Below are positions 46,303-58,781 of a DNA stretch of 64,000 nucleotides, in pieces. This DNA comes from Branchiostoma floridae (Eukaryota > Chordata > Leptocardii > Amphioxiformes > Branchiostomatidae). Position numbers and translations under genes: made by a program. Every line of letters starts with the position of its first letter. Within the stretch, counting starts at the first letter, position 1. The stretch covers positions 3,137,691 through 3,201,690 of the forward strand of contig NC_049989.1 in assembly GCF_000003815.2 (NCBI RefSeq). The letters are read 5' to 3'. A model generated the notes under the pieces. It had not been told where the DNA came from. It was given only the letters and a program-made list of their open reading frames with translations, and made no database searches.

Positions 46303-47124
46303 CTTCTGTGATGACACGAACAGTGCTTCCACCAAGTGTCCCGTTTCCACTCAGTACCCTCTCCACCGCAGACAGTTCAGGAACTCCCTCGTTCCTCTTC
46401 ATGTCCACAGCCATCTCCAGCTGAACCTCCTGGCTGAAGTCACTGTAATCCAGCAAGTCCTCCAGAGTGGCCGGGTGTGCTACTATCACCGTGTAATCGT
46501 CTGTAGTAGAAACACAAGGCAAGTCTACGAGGCAGTTCTTTTGAATAGCTAACGCTAGATTGCCTTCGTGGGATGACTTGTATCCGTTGTTTGAAAAAAA
46601 AACAGGGTATTTAGAAATATCAAGTAAATAGCCGGTGGTTCCAAACTGCAATATTCTGAAAATACTGCAATTCAAAAACAACCGCTCATCGACTTGAGGA
46701 CCCTACATACCGTTTATTAAACAACGCATATAGGTTATCCTGCGGATAAAGGATGAACGTTCAATGTATTACTTTGCAAGCCAACTCCAAGGATAGGGAC
46801 CAGCGTTATAAAATCCAGCGTTATAAAATAGATGTTCTTACCTGTCTTCATCACTTGTTCCACTTTGTGTAGTACACCGTTTGCCTGAGGACTGGACAGC
46901 ACCTGGCCGATCCAGATGTCCAGGTTTCCTTCATTCACAAACATGGTGGCTCCCCAGCTGGAGAAGCGGACAGGACACCTGTACAAGATGTTGTCGTCTG
47001 ACGGGACGTACTTCACGTTATGGCCGATCAGAATCTTCTCAATTCGCGTGGTATCGTTGTACAGTGCTTGGATGAAACCTTTGGGGCACTGATCTTCATT
47101 CCACACACTGCAATAGTCTTCTCC
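46303..47124 (-). CDS. Receptor exons 11-12: unassigned segment
   Basis: Exons 47124-46842 and 46500-46303. The first encodes GEDYCSVWNEDQCPKG followed by ALYNDTTRIEKILIG, and the second encodes EMAVDMKRNEGVPELSAVER. Phases match (1 to 1). No named domain recognised. Predicted extracellular by position. Confidence 0.72.
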
Positions 47125-47573
47125 CTGTTGCAAATTTATTGTTTAGTTTCGGTTATTGGTTTGATTGAGACTATTTAAGCTATTTAGCCATATACTAGTA
47201 TAACAATGTCTTTGAAGAGAACTATATACTCTATTGATATCTTTGCAGTTGTCTATTGGATATCAAATAATCATTTGTGAAGATATTTTATGCTACAGAT
47301 ACGAGTATGTGCAATGGGAGGATTGCTCTTTTCGACCGACTTGGTTAGTTCTAAACATCATAAATCTACATTATAAATCTGTATCATCGATATCGTTGCT
47401 ATAGAATAGTCTCAAAGATACGCGTCCATGTGGACGTAAACCAACCCAAACGGATGATGATCACCAAATCCCATGGCCTCCCTACACTATCTCTATGGGT
47501 TCTGACTTCTGAGAAAAGATATCATGGAGTGATAGTAGAATATGGCTTACTAGTATCTATCTTGACAACTCAC

Positions 47574-48441
47574 CACGTCCTTGAAGCACCCTTCTATATC
47601 TTGACATCTTAGACAGGATTCCACGGTAGTTGTGGAGAGGGAGGGGTTACATTGCCATTGCTCACAGTCCATGACCTGTGATGAAGTTGTCGAGATGTCA
47701 GTATAAACAGCTGCAACATGTCAAGGTAACGGAGAAAATATTAATGCAAAGATCTAGAACAAAGCTAGAAACGCATGTAATCTATCTATTTTCTTATTGT
47801 TCTTAACAGGTATCAATAAGAATAAAACATAATGGCAATTTCTCTGAGAAAATACCTCTATCTGGCTTGAGCATCGATCCCTTTCCCCCACAGTGAAACA
47901 GCTGTGGTAGAACCACGACATACATGGCAAGACGTCTGGTCCTCCGTACAGCCCGGATTCACAACTTTGTCTTTGCTCGCACCACCCACAGCCGACCTCG
48001 CGTGTACAGGACGTGCAGCCGGTGAACCTGTTACAGTAGCTGACTGTACAGGCTCGACCCTAGTTAATGGAATCATAAAAGATATACAAGGGCTAAAGGA
48101 CACAATTGGTATCATCTTAAAATAAAGCACAGACGACCGAATAGCTAGACTGCAGTTAACAGGCTATAATGAAGTCTGGGGAAGAAACGATTGCTCTTGA
48201 CAGAAGGTAGTGTGCTTTTGTTCTAAAAAAGCGTTTTGCTACTGAACAATGACTATCCATACCTGCCATCCATTTCTACACCTGCAGATATTTGGCCCTA
48301 CGCAGGTGCCAAACTCTCCACAGAAATTCCTGTCCTTACAGGTGAACGTCGAACAGTCCTCTCCCTCCCAGCCTCGCCCGCAGATGCAGGTTCGCCCTTC
48401 ACAGAGTCCGTGGTGAGAGCAGGAGTTCGGGCATTCATCAA
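47574..48441 (-). CDS. Receptor exons 8-10: EGF pair and PSI-like modules
   Basis: Exons 48441-48263, 48059-47924 and 47710-47574. Exon 8 encodes two EGF-type units (CPNSCSHHGLCEGRTCICG and CKDRNFCGEFGTCVGPNICR). Exon 9 encodes CNRFTGCTSCTREVGCGWC, a PSI/plexin-repeat signature. Exon 10 encodes a second cysteine-rich piece (CEQWQCNPSLSTTTVESCLR). For exon 9 the donor CCAT|GTATGT was chosen because the next GT after the stop-free frame gives TAG; it also restores phase with exon 10. Confidence 0.8.
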
Positions 48442-48572
48442 CTGTCATAACAAGAAAGTTTTCAAGTTTTACGATTTGAAATCAGATAGTCTCAAGATGC
48501 AGTTGGTATGAAATGAAGGAAGGATAACGTTACATCCCCTACTAGCATTCTTGTGTGCAAGAAGTGCATGAT

Positions 48573-48765
48573 CCTTCTCACATAAGTCAGGACGCATGTG
48601 CGGCGACAGGAATTCTAAATATGTCAAAGGATAAGGCACACAAAAAGTAAACAGTCCTTGTCTTGACCATTGTGTCGATTTGCATAACAATATCCAGACG
48701 GGTTTTATTTTCTTTTTACCTAGAATTCATGTCGCCGCACATGCGTCCTGACTAATGTGAGAAGG
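48573..48765. mobile_element. MITE with 43-bp near-perfect inverted ends
   Basis: CCTTCTCACATAAGTCAGGA at 48573 is mirrored at the right end with very few mismatches over about 43 bp (through GGACGCATGTGCGGCGACA). It lies in the intron between receptor exons 7 and 8. No coding content. Confidence 0.88.
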
Positions 48766-48959
48766 CTTATTATTTAATGTATATGTTTGATATATAAATG
48801 CTAAACGTTTGGAGGAAGCGATAGAGAGATATGCAAAAACTTCGTACTTGAAGATGTTACAATTACAATGTTAAAACAATGTATAATATTTTTTCAGTCC
48901 AAAACAATGATAACTTCTTTTACACGTGAATGGTTATAATTAGCACAAAGATATCACAC

Positions 48960-50130
48960 CTTGTGAGATTCCAAGATGGCGGACATGCTGTTTCCCATTT
49001 AAGTGCCCGGGTAACAGCACATTGCTTTATTGCTAATAAGTCGGCCGGGATTATTATGGAGGCCTAGAAGCTGAATGTCAGGGTTCCGGATATCCAACGT
49101 CGTCTCGGCCATTGTTTTAGACTCGGTTTTGAACTGTCGCTGACTCAAGATACGGAGAAGTTTGAAGCTGCGTCGTAAAGATGGCGGCTACATAGACCAC
49201 GAAGTGCCTGTGCGATATAATTCCCTCTGGAGTTCGTCGTGGAGGTCGGTCTGTACCGTTTTCTAACTCAGCATCTGCCATAACGAAACACTATTATCAC
49301 GCCTATGGTAGGTGACTTTTAGTTGTTATTTGTTTGATCTTCACACACGTACCGAAGTGGAGGCGCTGCTGAATAAATTTAGAGCAGCTGAAGACTGAGA
49401 ACTTTTCCAAACTAAGTGCCAAGATGGATGACATGAAAACAGACATTAAACGTATGGGTGATATTCTAAGCTGTCATGACGTTAAAGTAAACGAGCACGA
49501 CCGACTGATTTCTGAACGCTAAGATCGCGACACTGGAGGAACGCCAGTTCCACAGCGATCAATACTCCCGCAAAAACTGTCTCATAGTTATCAGGTCTTG
49601 GAGTTTACAAAGTCAACTCTGAAAGTTGAGATTGCTTCGGGGGACATCGATAACATTCACGATTTGGGGAAGGGATCTGGCCGAAATTTTATTGTAAAGT
49701 TTGCCACTTTCCTGTCCAAAAGGAATTCGAAGGTTTAGGAGGCCAGGAGAGTGTCGAAGAGAGTTAAAGATGACTCTGGTCAGTTTATCTCGCTACCACC
49801 TGATCTGTCTCCCGCTAGCAGGTATTTATTAGTGCTTGCTAAGCAGATGGCATCTGAGACTTTTTTTCGATGTGGGTGACCATGGAGGAAAAAATATGGG
49901 CGCCACAAGGCGATTAACGGCTGCAGCTGACAGGTCAACAGGACCTTGATTACTGCGCGCCGGGCGACACAGCTGATGAGAATTCCACACATCGCAGTCC
50001 GGGACCGTCGCGAAACGCCTGGCGTCTACGTCACCTGAATCAGGACCGGACACTAAGTGTATTAATGCCTTTGAACAGTTGCCGGCGGATGAAACCTGTC
50101 CCTGAACACTTTGTGAACTGATAAATTTAC
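48960..50130 (+). mobile_element. Decayed LINE remnant with ORF1-like sequence
   Basis: Starts near CCAAGATGGCGGACATG. Around 49400-49520 a broken frame reads LSAKMDDMKTDIKRMGDILS, coiled-coil-like. Next come a tract like DQYSRKN-C-LIV (about 49560-49590) and HDLGKGSGRNFIVKFA, in the order of LINE ORF1 (Transposase_22-type) proteins. Multiple stops and frameshifts show it is dead. Both limits are approximate. Confidence 0.6.
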
Positions 50131-50345
50131 TTTCAATGTAGATGTACAAATTCTCTTCCTAGGTTATTAATGAGATAGCTCACTTCTAACCCTGTTTTCA
50201 CTTACACAGTAGACTATCATTAAAGATGACAATTAAAAAAATGAGTTATCACAACGATTTCCAATTAACACGTTTTCTGTCTTCAAATTCTTTTAAGAAC
50301 TAAATATTATATGATAAATGATGAGGTCTTATATTGTGAGCTTAC

Positions 50346-51170
50346 CAACAGGTCTCTTGCAGATATAGGGGAAGAAAGAGTCACAAGGTACATCCTGGGC
50401 AGCCTCCTGGTAGTCTCCAAGATAAACTTTACAGTTCGTTGTTGCGTTGTCCAGTGCCTATCGACAAAAGGTGGCACACGGGGAATGATAGGTATTTATG
50501 TATGAGACCACAGATGACCCTACATAACATTGACAGAAATAGCACTATTATTGACATCGATGGAGTGTGCAGATTTGAAATGAGAATGGAAAGTAAAGGC
50601 GACAAGACACATCTGTAACGTTAGCAAATTACCTGCATTTGTTTGTCTATCCAAACGGGTACATCTGACGCAAAGTGTACTTTTCGTGCGATCAGCAAGC
50701 TTTCGATGAAGGCTCTCTCTGGACCAGCAAACCTCTTGGACAGTACAGAATACTGTGCCTAAGTGAGAAAGTGGGCAGAGTTTCCAGTTAGTATTTCAAA
50801 ATTATGTTTCCAATATTGATTCAATGAACAAAACAATTTTGACAGATATGAACGTGATTTAGACACGATTATATGCATGTAGTATATAATCACATTATAA
50901 TGTGCTGAAATAATACACGACATATTACAAATTGCCATAAATGTATATATATATTCATGATGTTCTTGCGCCTATGTGCAACTAGGCACTACGTATACAT
51001 GGGTTAGAACAACAACAATCGGAACGCAACAACTACAATCTAATGACAATGCTTGATTATGTCCCACACCTGACAGGATTGCACAGCGCTGTCCCAGGAC
51101 TGTGCTCCGCCCATGTACCTGTAACAGGCGCTGAACGTCTTGCTGTAGGTCCAGCCTAAACCACAGGGAC
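50346..51170 (-). CDS. Receptor exons 5-7: C-type lectin-like domain
   Basis: Exons 51170-51070, 50758-50633 and 50457-50346 encode one CTLD. The opening is GPCGLGWTYSKTFSACYRY with SWDSAVQSCQ; then ERAFIESLL and PVWIDKQMQ; it ends CKVYLGDYQEAAQDVPCDSF and YICKR. The cysteine spacing and WID / C...YIC pattern are canonical. No EPN or QPD sugar-binding triplet is visible, so calcium-dependent carbohydrate binding is doubtful. A CTLD following SRCR/beta-helix modules is the Bark/Anakonda order. Confidence 0.88.
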
Positions 51171-51427
51171 CTATAACATGTAACGTTACAGCAACAACAG
51201 AATATTAGGTGATATTTTAGGTATCCGTACTGACATGAAATCATATTTTGACATACATTTTTTCTAACGATTTCTATTGATTAAGATAAAATTATGGGCA
51301 AACTTCTTCTTAATGACTTCCTAATCAACAAAACTACTGTGTATTCACAAAAGGAAAGGGGTGTGCATGAATATTACTTCCTTGGAAACTTATAACAATG
51401 TCTAAGAGAGTAAACGAGTAAGCTTAC

Positions 51428-54400
51428 CATCAGTTACGTCCTCCTGTATCCATGGTTCAAAGTGTACCAGTTGCCAGTCCTCCTGGTCGCTCTGGTCTCT
51501 GATTCTTGATGATATGTCAGATGCGGAGTTGAAGCCCCACCAATTAAGGGTAGCATCTACGGGGTAATGCCTGGTCCTGTCCGAAGTTGCCAGCTCAGCA
51601 TCGTTCGCCGGGTTGGTGAGGACATTACCGTGCAGTTGAGCATCTCGTCCCGAGACAACAATGGTGTACTTCTCCCCTGGAGTCAGTCCGATGTTGTCGT
51701 AGAATAGATTGTTCTCACAGATCTGCCGACTGTTAGTTCGGCTTCGTCCTTCCCAACTCACAATGTGGTGCCCCGAGTTGTTGAAGAAAACGTTATTGTC
51801 CAATTGCCCATCAACATTCTCGAACTTCACTATACTTTCTGAGACACCGATGTCATTGCTTGAGAAGACGTTGCTGTCTATCAATATGGGTTGCTGTGTC
51901 GTACTGTAGCCGTTTCCAGTCACCAGTATTGTAGACTGGCCCGTGTTCCTAAAGAAATGGTTGTCTAGAACTGTTATATTTCCAGTTTTCTGGTTTGCAA
52001 CGTCGATAGATAGGCCTTTCATCAAGTTGTTAGCCATATAGTTGTTTCTTACACTGATATAAGAGTCAATTAGAACACTACTGATCACAGCTTGCTCATT
52101 ATCATCAGCATGAGGCTGATTACGCATAAACATGTTGCGTTGGATGTCGAAGATTGCGCCATTTGATGCGGTGACGTTGATAACCGTTCCAGTGGTATTC
52201 TCCACCAAGTTGTTCTCGATGATGAACTGAGTTGGATCCGCATTAGCTGTCTCGTTATAGATCAGGACCTCTCCGAAGATCTGGTCGTCGTTATAGTAGG
52301 ACTGGTACCGCAGACTCATCGTAGTCTGGGACACAAACCGTATGTATGATTTTCCGTTGTCCGATCGCGTGACCTGTCCAATTTGTTCATGATATGATTG
52401 ACTTCTATCGGAAAAGACTCGAAAGCTTGAGGAGGAACTTTGAAACTGAACAAATGAGACAATGAGTTCAACCGTAATACCCTCACCTACGTACAGGTGT
52501 CTATTACATGTTGAACTGGTCCGTTCTGTCACCATAAAGCACACGTTATTCGTGAGATGAAGGTCAGGCTCCTCGGCACATAGGCTCATAATCGATCCAG
52601 AATAACCCATGCAGTCTGTAATACTCCACGTGTGCGGAGTGAGTTCAAATGACCCTGATGTAAAGATACTGTCGGTGATACGGATATTTGTTGCTGACAT
52701 AACACTGTTTTTTCTGCCAGCCAGGGAAACACCTGCTTGTCCATTACAACGAGAAATGTTCACACTCTGAACACTTCTGGCTGATTTGCCTCCTACAAGC
52801 TGTATTCCAGTCCCTACGAAGTCAGACATTTCAATGTTAGAAATGTCCGTAGCGCCCTGTGCTTCTTGAACGGATATAGCTGCGTGTGAACGCCCATGCA
52901 GATTGCCTGTGTTGCTGCACTTCACGTTTGTAAGGACCGCAGTAGTTGCAGATTTGGATGTAATTCCTCCCCATTTTTTGTTCTTGCACCTTGGTCGAGG
53001 CGACACCGGAGTGTTAATGTTGCATCTTATCCCAACATCGTGAGTATGCGTGCAGCTGGTGTCCACATTACCAGGTGTGTCCTGAAGACAGTTAAATATA
53101 CTCATCTCATTCCCGGTGCAGTCTGGCCTACTGCTGTAACGGCCTACCCATATAGGTCCTGATCCTTGTCCAAAAGAGTAGGTGCTATACATTGTAGAGG
53201 GACCGTATCCAAGCTCACGGCAAATAACATTAGCGTCTCTTGAGTCCCAGTAGGTCCTCCCACATACAGTTCCCCATTCTCCGTTATAGAACACCTCCAC
53301 ACGACCTTCCCAAGGGTACCGACCTCCCACCAGCCGGACCTGGGGTTGATGAACGGACACGTCCGCGAGGTCAAAGAGGATTGGTTCTGTACTCGTTCCA
53401 TGGGCAACAAAAGAGCCAAGGTTTGATAAGCCAACACATGGTCGCACCTTTATTGTAGTCCCCGGATCTATTGTAAGTGAAGCGTTTGTTAATATAGTTA
53501 AATCCGCGTTGATGATATAAGGACCCCCATCCTTTCCAAGATGAAGTGAATGATACAGCCTCCCTCCTATACTGTCAGTTGCCATGGTAACATCTCGGCT
53601 GGAGGGATCAGCTAGTGGAGAGGATAGGCCAGGGCCTGTTAGGTACGGGAAGTAATCTACAGGCGCTCGGTCATTCCAGTCGTCAAAGTCAGATATCTTG
53701 TCCCGAATCTCAGTTTCATCTGCGGTCCCCCACCAGTTGTACCTGGCGTCAATCGTCTCGGCAGGGGAAGTTGTAGAGATCCTGCTGCACATGGTGTAGT
53801 TCATGTCTGGATTGTCCAGCATGTTGTGTCTCAGATGATAGTAGGACATGTGTCCGCCAATCTCGATACTACATGAGGTATGATCTGGGTGCTGGCTGTA
53901 CTGAAATGTTCCGTCAGTTTGGGATGGATCGTAAATATTGTCACGGAAGACGTTACCAACAACATAGATTTTTGAAGAATCGTACTCTCGTGTATAATCT
54001 CCGAACAGAAATGACAATATTTCTCTGGCATTGTTACCGACTAAGAGATTATTTGTAAAATTTACATCTTTCATTTCGCCTTTATATCCAACGGCTGGTT
54101 GATAAGGGCAGCTGTTATTGGAAATTGTACTGTTTAGAATATCAAGTGTTGCCTGTTTACCCGTCACGTGCAAGGCTAATCTCTTATTATTGAGAATTTT
54201 ACTGTTATGTAGAATAACAGCAGAATACCGAGTATTTTCGAAGTCAGCAAAGATTCCTCCTTGATCATTTCCTTGCACGAGACTATTCTGTATTTGCACC
54301 CTTGCCTCAGAGTTTACATCTATGCTCATGCCCTTTCCGTTGTTGTCCTGACATGTGACGTTAACCATGTTGTACTGGCCAACTGGCTGCCCGCTGCTAT

Positions 54401-57400
54401 GGTAAATGTTTATTCCTGCATCATTGGCCCCGTTGGCTGAAGCGACTACATCAGTGAGCAAGGCGCTTCCTCTAATGTTATACAGATAGATTCCGTGATC
54501 ATTGTTGGAATGAGATAGGATATCACTCATGTTTACTGTGCCAGTAACGTCAGAGATGTATATCCCATGGTCAGAGTTATCTACAACTGATACATTCGAC
54601 AACGTGACGCTACCGAACAACGACGAGATGTAGATACCATCGTTATAGTTTTGGATGGCAAGCGTTGACTCCACGGATATATGGCCCTCGGCTACACCCT
54701 GTCCTTGCACGTAGAGTCCTTTAGTACAATGGGACAGTGTACTTCTGTCAATATGTATTAAATTTGTCACATCCGATGACACCTGCATGCCGTATTGAAA
54801 GGCCCTGGTTGTCAGGTCGATGATATCCAGTGATGCTGGGTTTTCGAATCTGGATTCATCATCACCCTTCCTGATAGCATCAAATTTTGCCAGAAAAAAC
54901 GCATCCTGTGAGCTTGAAGCCTGCAGCAATAACGTGACGGTAGAGCCAGCGGATGTGAATACACGCGGATTTCCGGATTGACTAATTTCGTTCCCGTAAT
55001 GCAGTGACGCTATCTCATTAGTTTCGTTAAATGCGAGGTACTCGTAAATGGTGAGGCTGTTTCTCGATGGTGGATAGCTGAAGTCAGTCTTTGTTACCGT
55101 GACTCGTATGTAATACCCATCTGGTGCCTTAACTGTTCTGTGACATCGCAGCCTCGCTCTCTTCTTGATCCCATTTACGATCCACTGTGGCTGTCCCTCC
55201 TGTAGCACGAGGTACCTCGGTCCTCCGCACATTGTTTCCAACGAAACAAGTCGCTTGGCTACGTTCCCTTCAAGTTCCCACCATGACATGGAGTTTATAT
55301 TGTTGATATGGATTCCAATACCGTCTCTTGAGCCAGAATTGATCAACATAATATTTTGTAAGACGATATGCTGGGAAGGCTGTAGATCTAGGTACTCTAT
55401 TCCAGACGGAGTCCCGGCAAATTGTTCCATAACAACGTTATTCATGACGTTTGAGGCTGAAGACCCATGTATGAGCAGACCAGATGCCTTGTGTTCATGT
55501 GCGTGTCCGACATGGAAGAGATTGATATTATGTGGCTCAAAAGTTTGTTCCGAGAGCGAGACAATTCCTCCCCATCCGGGAGTGGGGTCACACGTTAACT
55601 TCAGTTGAAAGTACGGGTTACTTGCGCATCTACTTGATTCATACAAGCTGCACTCGCCAATGTTGTCTTCGGATCCATCGCATCGAACAGAAAGCCAGTT
55701 TCGGTTGGAGGAATCGTAGCTATACGTTGCAGATTTGTACGAACCGAGTCCCAACTGCCGGCAGGCGATCGTAGCGAACTCGCGGCTGTACGTGTCCCAG
55801 CACACAGGAACCCATTGTCCGGAGTACTGCACTTCTAGACGCCCCTCCCCGGGGCTGAAGCCTCCCGTTAACCGAATTGGAATTGTTTTGTTTGGCACGT
55901 TTTTACGGGTGACATTGAATGTTATAGGACTTGATGGTAGTCCATCCAACTGCAGTTTCCCCAGATTGAGGATACCAACACGTTCCTGTACACGGAACTC
56001 AACCCCTGCTTCGACACTGAGAACAGAGCCCGGTAAGATGGTGAGGTCCCGTGTCAGTGTGACGGGGCTATCGGAGGTGGTTATGTGCAATGTTCCATTC
56101 AGACGGCCGCCTAACGACGAGGCTGTTATAGTTTCTGTGTAGGCAGGGCTTATAGAACTGCCTGAGGGCGAGTCCAGGTACGGGGAAAACTTGATCTCAG
56201 CTCCACTGTACCAGTCATTGTTGTCAAATACCTTTTCTTTTATTGAATTAAAAGCTGTTATGCCCCACCAATTGTTCTCTGCTCTAATCTGATTTATAGT
56301 CAATGGATGAGAACCATCACTGCTGCAAAGCTCTAAACCAGCTGGACTATTAAGGAGTGAATTTTGAGTGATGGTGTGTTCTTCTCCTGATCCCACAACT
56401 TCGATTGTGCAGTACTCATTCAGTGGATCAGAGATGTGGGCCAGTGACTTTGGTTCATACTCATTGTTTCTAAAAATATTACCATCCACAACAAGAGGAT
56501 GAGCGTCAGCAGACACATCGGTCGTGTTGAATAGCACCACCCGTCGGCAGACATTGCGAACAAACCTGTTCCCTGTAATGCTCACAGCCTTGTCGTACCC
56601 ATGTACATGGATGACCGACCTACTGCCGCACAGACTTGAGTTGAACTCACTGTCCTGGATTGTAACCTCCGCTTTAGTCCCACCAATTTCGATGATCGTC
56701 GCCATGTTGTCTTCAAAAACTCCGCCTGTGAGTTGGATGACCGGGAAACGATCCTCGTAAGAGTTGTCAACGGTTATCCTGACTGAGCCGTTTTCGTTAG
56801 AAGCAAAGTCGTATTGGTCTATTATGATTTGGTCTAAGATTGGTGGGGATATAATGTTCTGGTATTCTTCGTATTCTACTGCTAGGTCAAATCCACTTCC
56901 AATGTTACCATCCGCCCCACCATTGCGCAATACTGTGCGGCTTCTGTCTCCCGACACGCCAAGATATCGGGCATGGAAACCGTCCAGACCGTTGTGATTA
57001 AAGTGACAGCTGTCAGTCACAAGATTAACACTTGTTGTGGTGAACACGCTGAGTCCGTAATGGGAGTTTGTACTGAAGTTTGATTGACCTATGTCCACGT
57101 TCATCGAGACTTCAGACAGCATCAGGCCGGCACCACTGTTCTCTTCAAACGTGCTGTCAGTGATCTGGAGGGTTGATCTTGTGTATCCTCCGGTCACCTG
57201 CATCCCTACTGGGAAATTCTTACTAAAGTTGCTGGAGACAATGGTTACGTTTGCTGAAGGATTCTTAACTTTCAGCCCGGCCCCCTGATTCTCTGAGATG
57301 TCACAATTCTCCATTTGAAAGGTAGTGGTTGGATCATCAACTCTTACAGCTGCGTCTCCAGAGTACTGGATATTGACGTTGTGCAGCAGAGGGGGGACTG

Positions 57401-57589
57401 ATGTACTGACAATAGCGGCTTTTTCTGCGTTTGGACTTTCTCCTCCGGCATGGAATATGTCTACGTTGTCTAATGTGGACCTCATAGCTTCATTGGTTGT
57501 GCGAATGTCTATAGCTTTCCAATAGACTCCGTCCCTGTAATTTATTCCCTCACATACCACACCGAGGTCTCTTCGGTGTCGGCCTTGCC
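51428..57589 (-). CDS. Receptor exon 4: 6.16-kb exon, beta-helix and two SRCR modules
   Basis: A single 6,162-nt exon without stops; acceptor TTTTGAAAAG, donor GATG|GTAAGC. It holds three blocks of right-handed beta-helix repeats, with recurrent I-x-N-S-x-F / N-N-x-G-I/V turns and many N-glycosylation sequons. Each block ends in an RYNWWG or NNWWG motif plus a FxPYL/FEPW segment. Two SRCR domains separate the blocks: RLTGGFSPGEGRLEVQYSGQ...CRQLGLG (about 55870-55560) and RLVGGRYPWEGRVEVFYNGE...CRELGYG (about 53340-53010). Each new module starts with a TxxSIGGRL / SLGGRL and 'LTI.PG..L.VE.GV' strand. Secreted or extracellular. Confidence 0.95.
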
Positions 57590-57688
57590 CTTTTCAAAAA
57601 GAAAATAATGTTATTAGAAACTGAATTTCTAAACTTTTGAATCTTTTATTCATGTCTTTCCTGATGTCCTTATGATACGGTTACATTT

Positions 57689-58128
57689 GCACCAGTTAGT
57701 GGTGCGTACCTAAAGCCCGGACTTGGAATTGGACCTAAAAATGTTTAGGTCCAAGGAAAAAAACACCTAAATGTCCGGAGCCAAGTCCGGACTTGCAAAA
57801 AGCTATCTATCACTTATATTCCCTTTTTGTGCTCTAAACCATCTAAAACTTTCCATAGACGGTGAAATTTGCACTGAAAAACATTTCGTGTTTACACTGG
57901 CTATATATAATTTGCATGTATTTTTCACGTTTCATTTCAATTCACGCTATCATGCAATTTTATATCCACCATCCCCCACCCCCTCAAAAAAGAAAACTTT
58001 CTAGTGCACATAATATGCAATGATGGGTTCAGGTCCGGACTTAAAATCCGAAACTGGACCTGAACTGCTGGACCTGAATCCGGACCTGAACCTGAATATG
58101 AGTTTAGGTACGCACCACTAGCACCAGT
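57689..58128. mobile_element. hAT-type MITE with perfect 8-bp target duplication
   Basis: TAGTGGTGCGTACCTAAA at 57697 and its exact complement ending 58120 are flanked by GCACCAGT on both sides (57689-57696 and 58121-58128). It is rich in AGGTCCGGACTT-type subterminal motifs in both orientations. Eight-base duplications are the hAT hallmark. 424 bp, no ORF of note; in the intron between receptor exons 3 and 4. Confidence 0.93.
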
Positions 58129-58144
58129 GTTCGTAGTTACTGTA

Positions 58145-58450
58145 GCCCCGGCTGGGCCCCAAAGCCACAGTTTTGCCCCGGTGTACTGCCGGATACCGCG
58201 GGATGCCTAATCGTCAGCGGGATGTGCTGACGATTAGTGTACGGCGTCTATTTGTTACCGGGTCCTGGATTGATTCTAACTCCAAGTTAAAATCAACTTG
58301 GGGCCCTGCCGTATCTCCAAAAAAAAAAACGTAGCCGCATGGTGTCCACGACGCCACGTAGGGGCCAGACCCGAAAGTTACAATTACAGCCCGTTAACTA
58401 CCCGTCGGGGCTCTTCCAATTGTGACGTGACCGAAGCATGAGGTGGGATT
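58145..58450 (-). mobile_element. Interspersed repeat, family C copy 2
   Basis: Reverse-orientation relative of 8855-9060. It contains a perfect 12-bp hairpin, CTAATCGTCAGC (58207-58218) and its complement (58226-58237), around a GGGATGT loop. Non-coding, intronic. Confidence 0.6.
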
Positions 58451-58781
58451 TCTTGTCCTAGGCCAGGGGACCTAGCGTTTCGACAAGGCAGTGTCTTGTT
58501 GGACATGCTGGGATAGGTAATATCATAATCGAGGCATTTAAAATCGTTGATCGATATGAGTTAACGTGTCTGAATCAACGCCGGTCTACACCGGGCATTC
58601 GTGATGGGCGCCTGCGTATACGCATTTGGGGTCAGGAGTTTCGCAGCTTTCGTCGCAAAATCTTATCTTAGTGGAGTCACACTGCGGTATTATAAATATC
58701 AGAAAATCTTTTAATATGTATGCTTTTTTCATAACCCAAGGTAAGGTGGTATCAAAATTGAATTTACAAAACAATACTTAC

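Noticed and set aside
47857-47924. Extending receptor exon 9 to a GTATTT donor near 47856
   Set aside because: The frame meets TAG before that donor; the upstream GTATGT donor keeps the frame and matches exon 10.
49350-50130. Functional gene on the plus strand (coiled-coil protein)
   Set aside because: Frame is broken by several stops and shifts; order of motifs fits a dead LINE ORF1.
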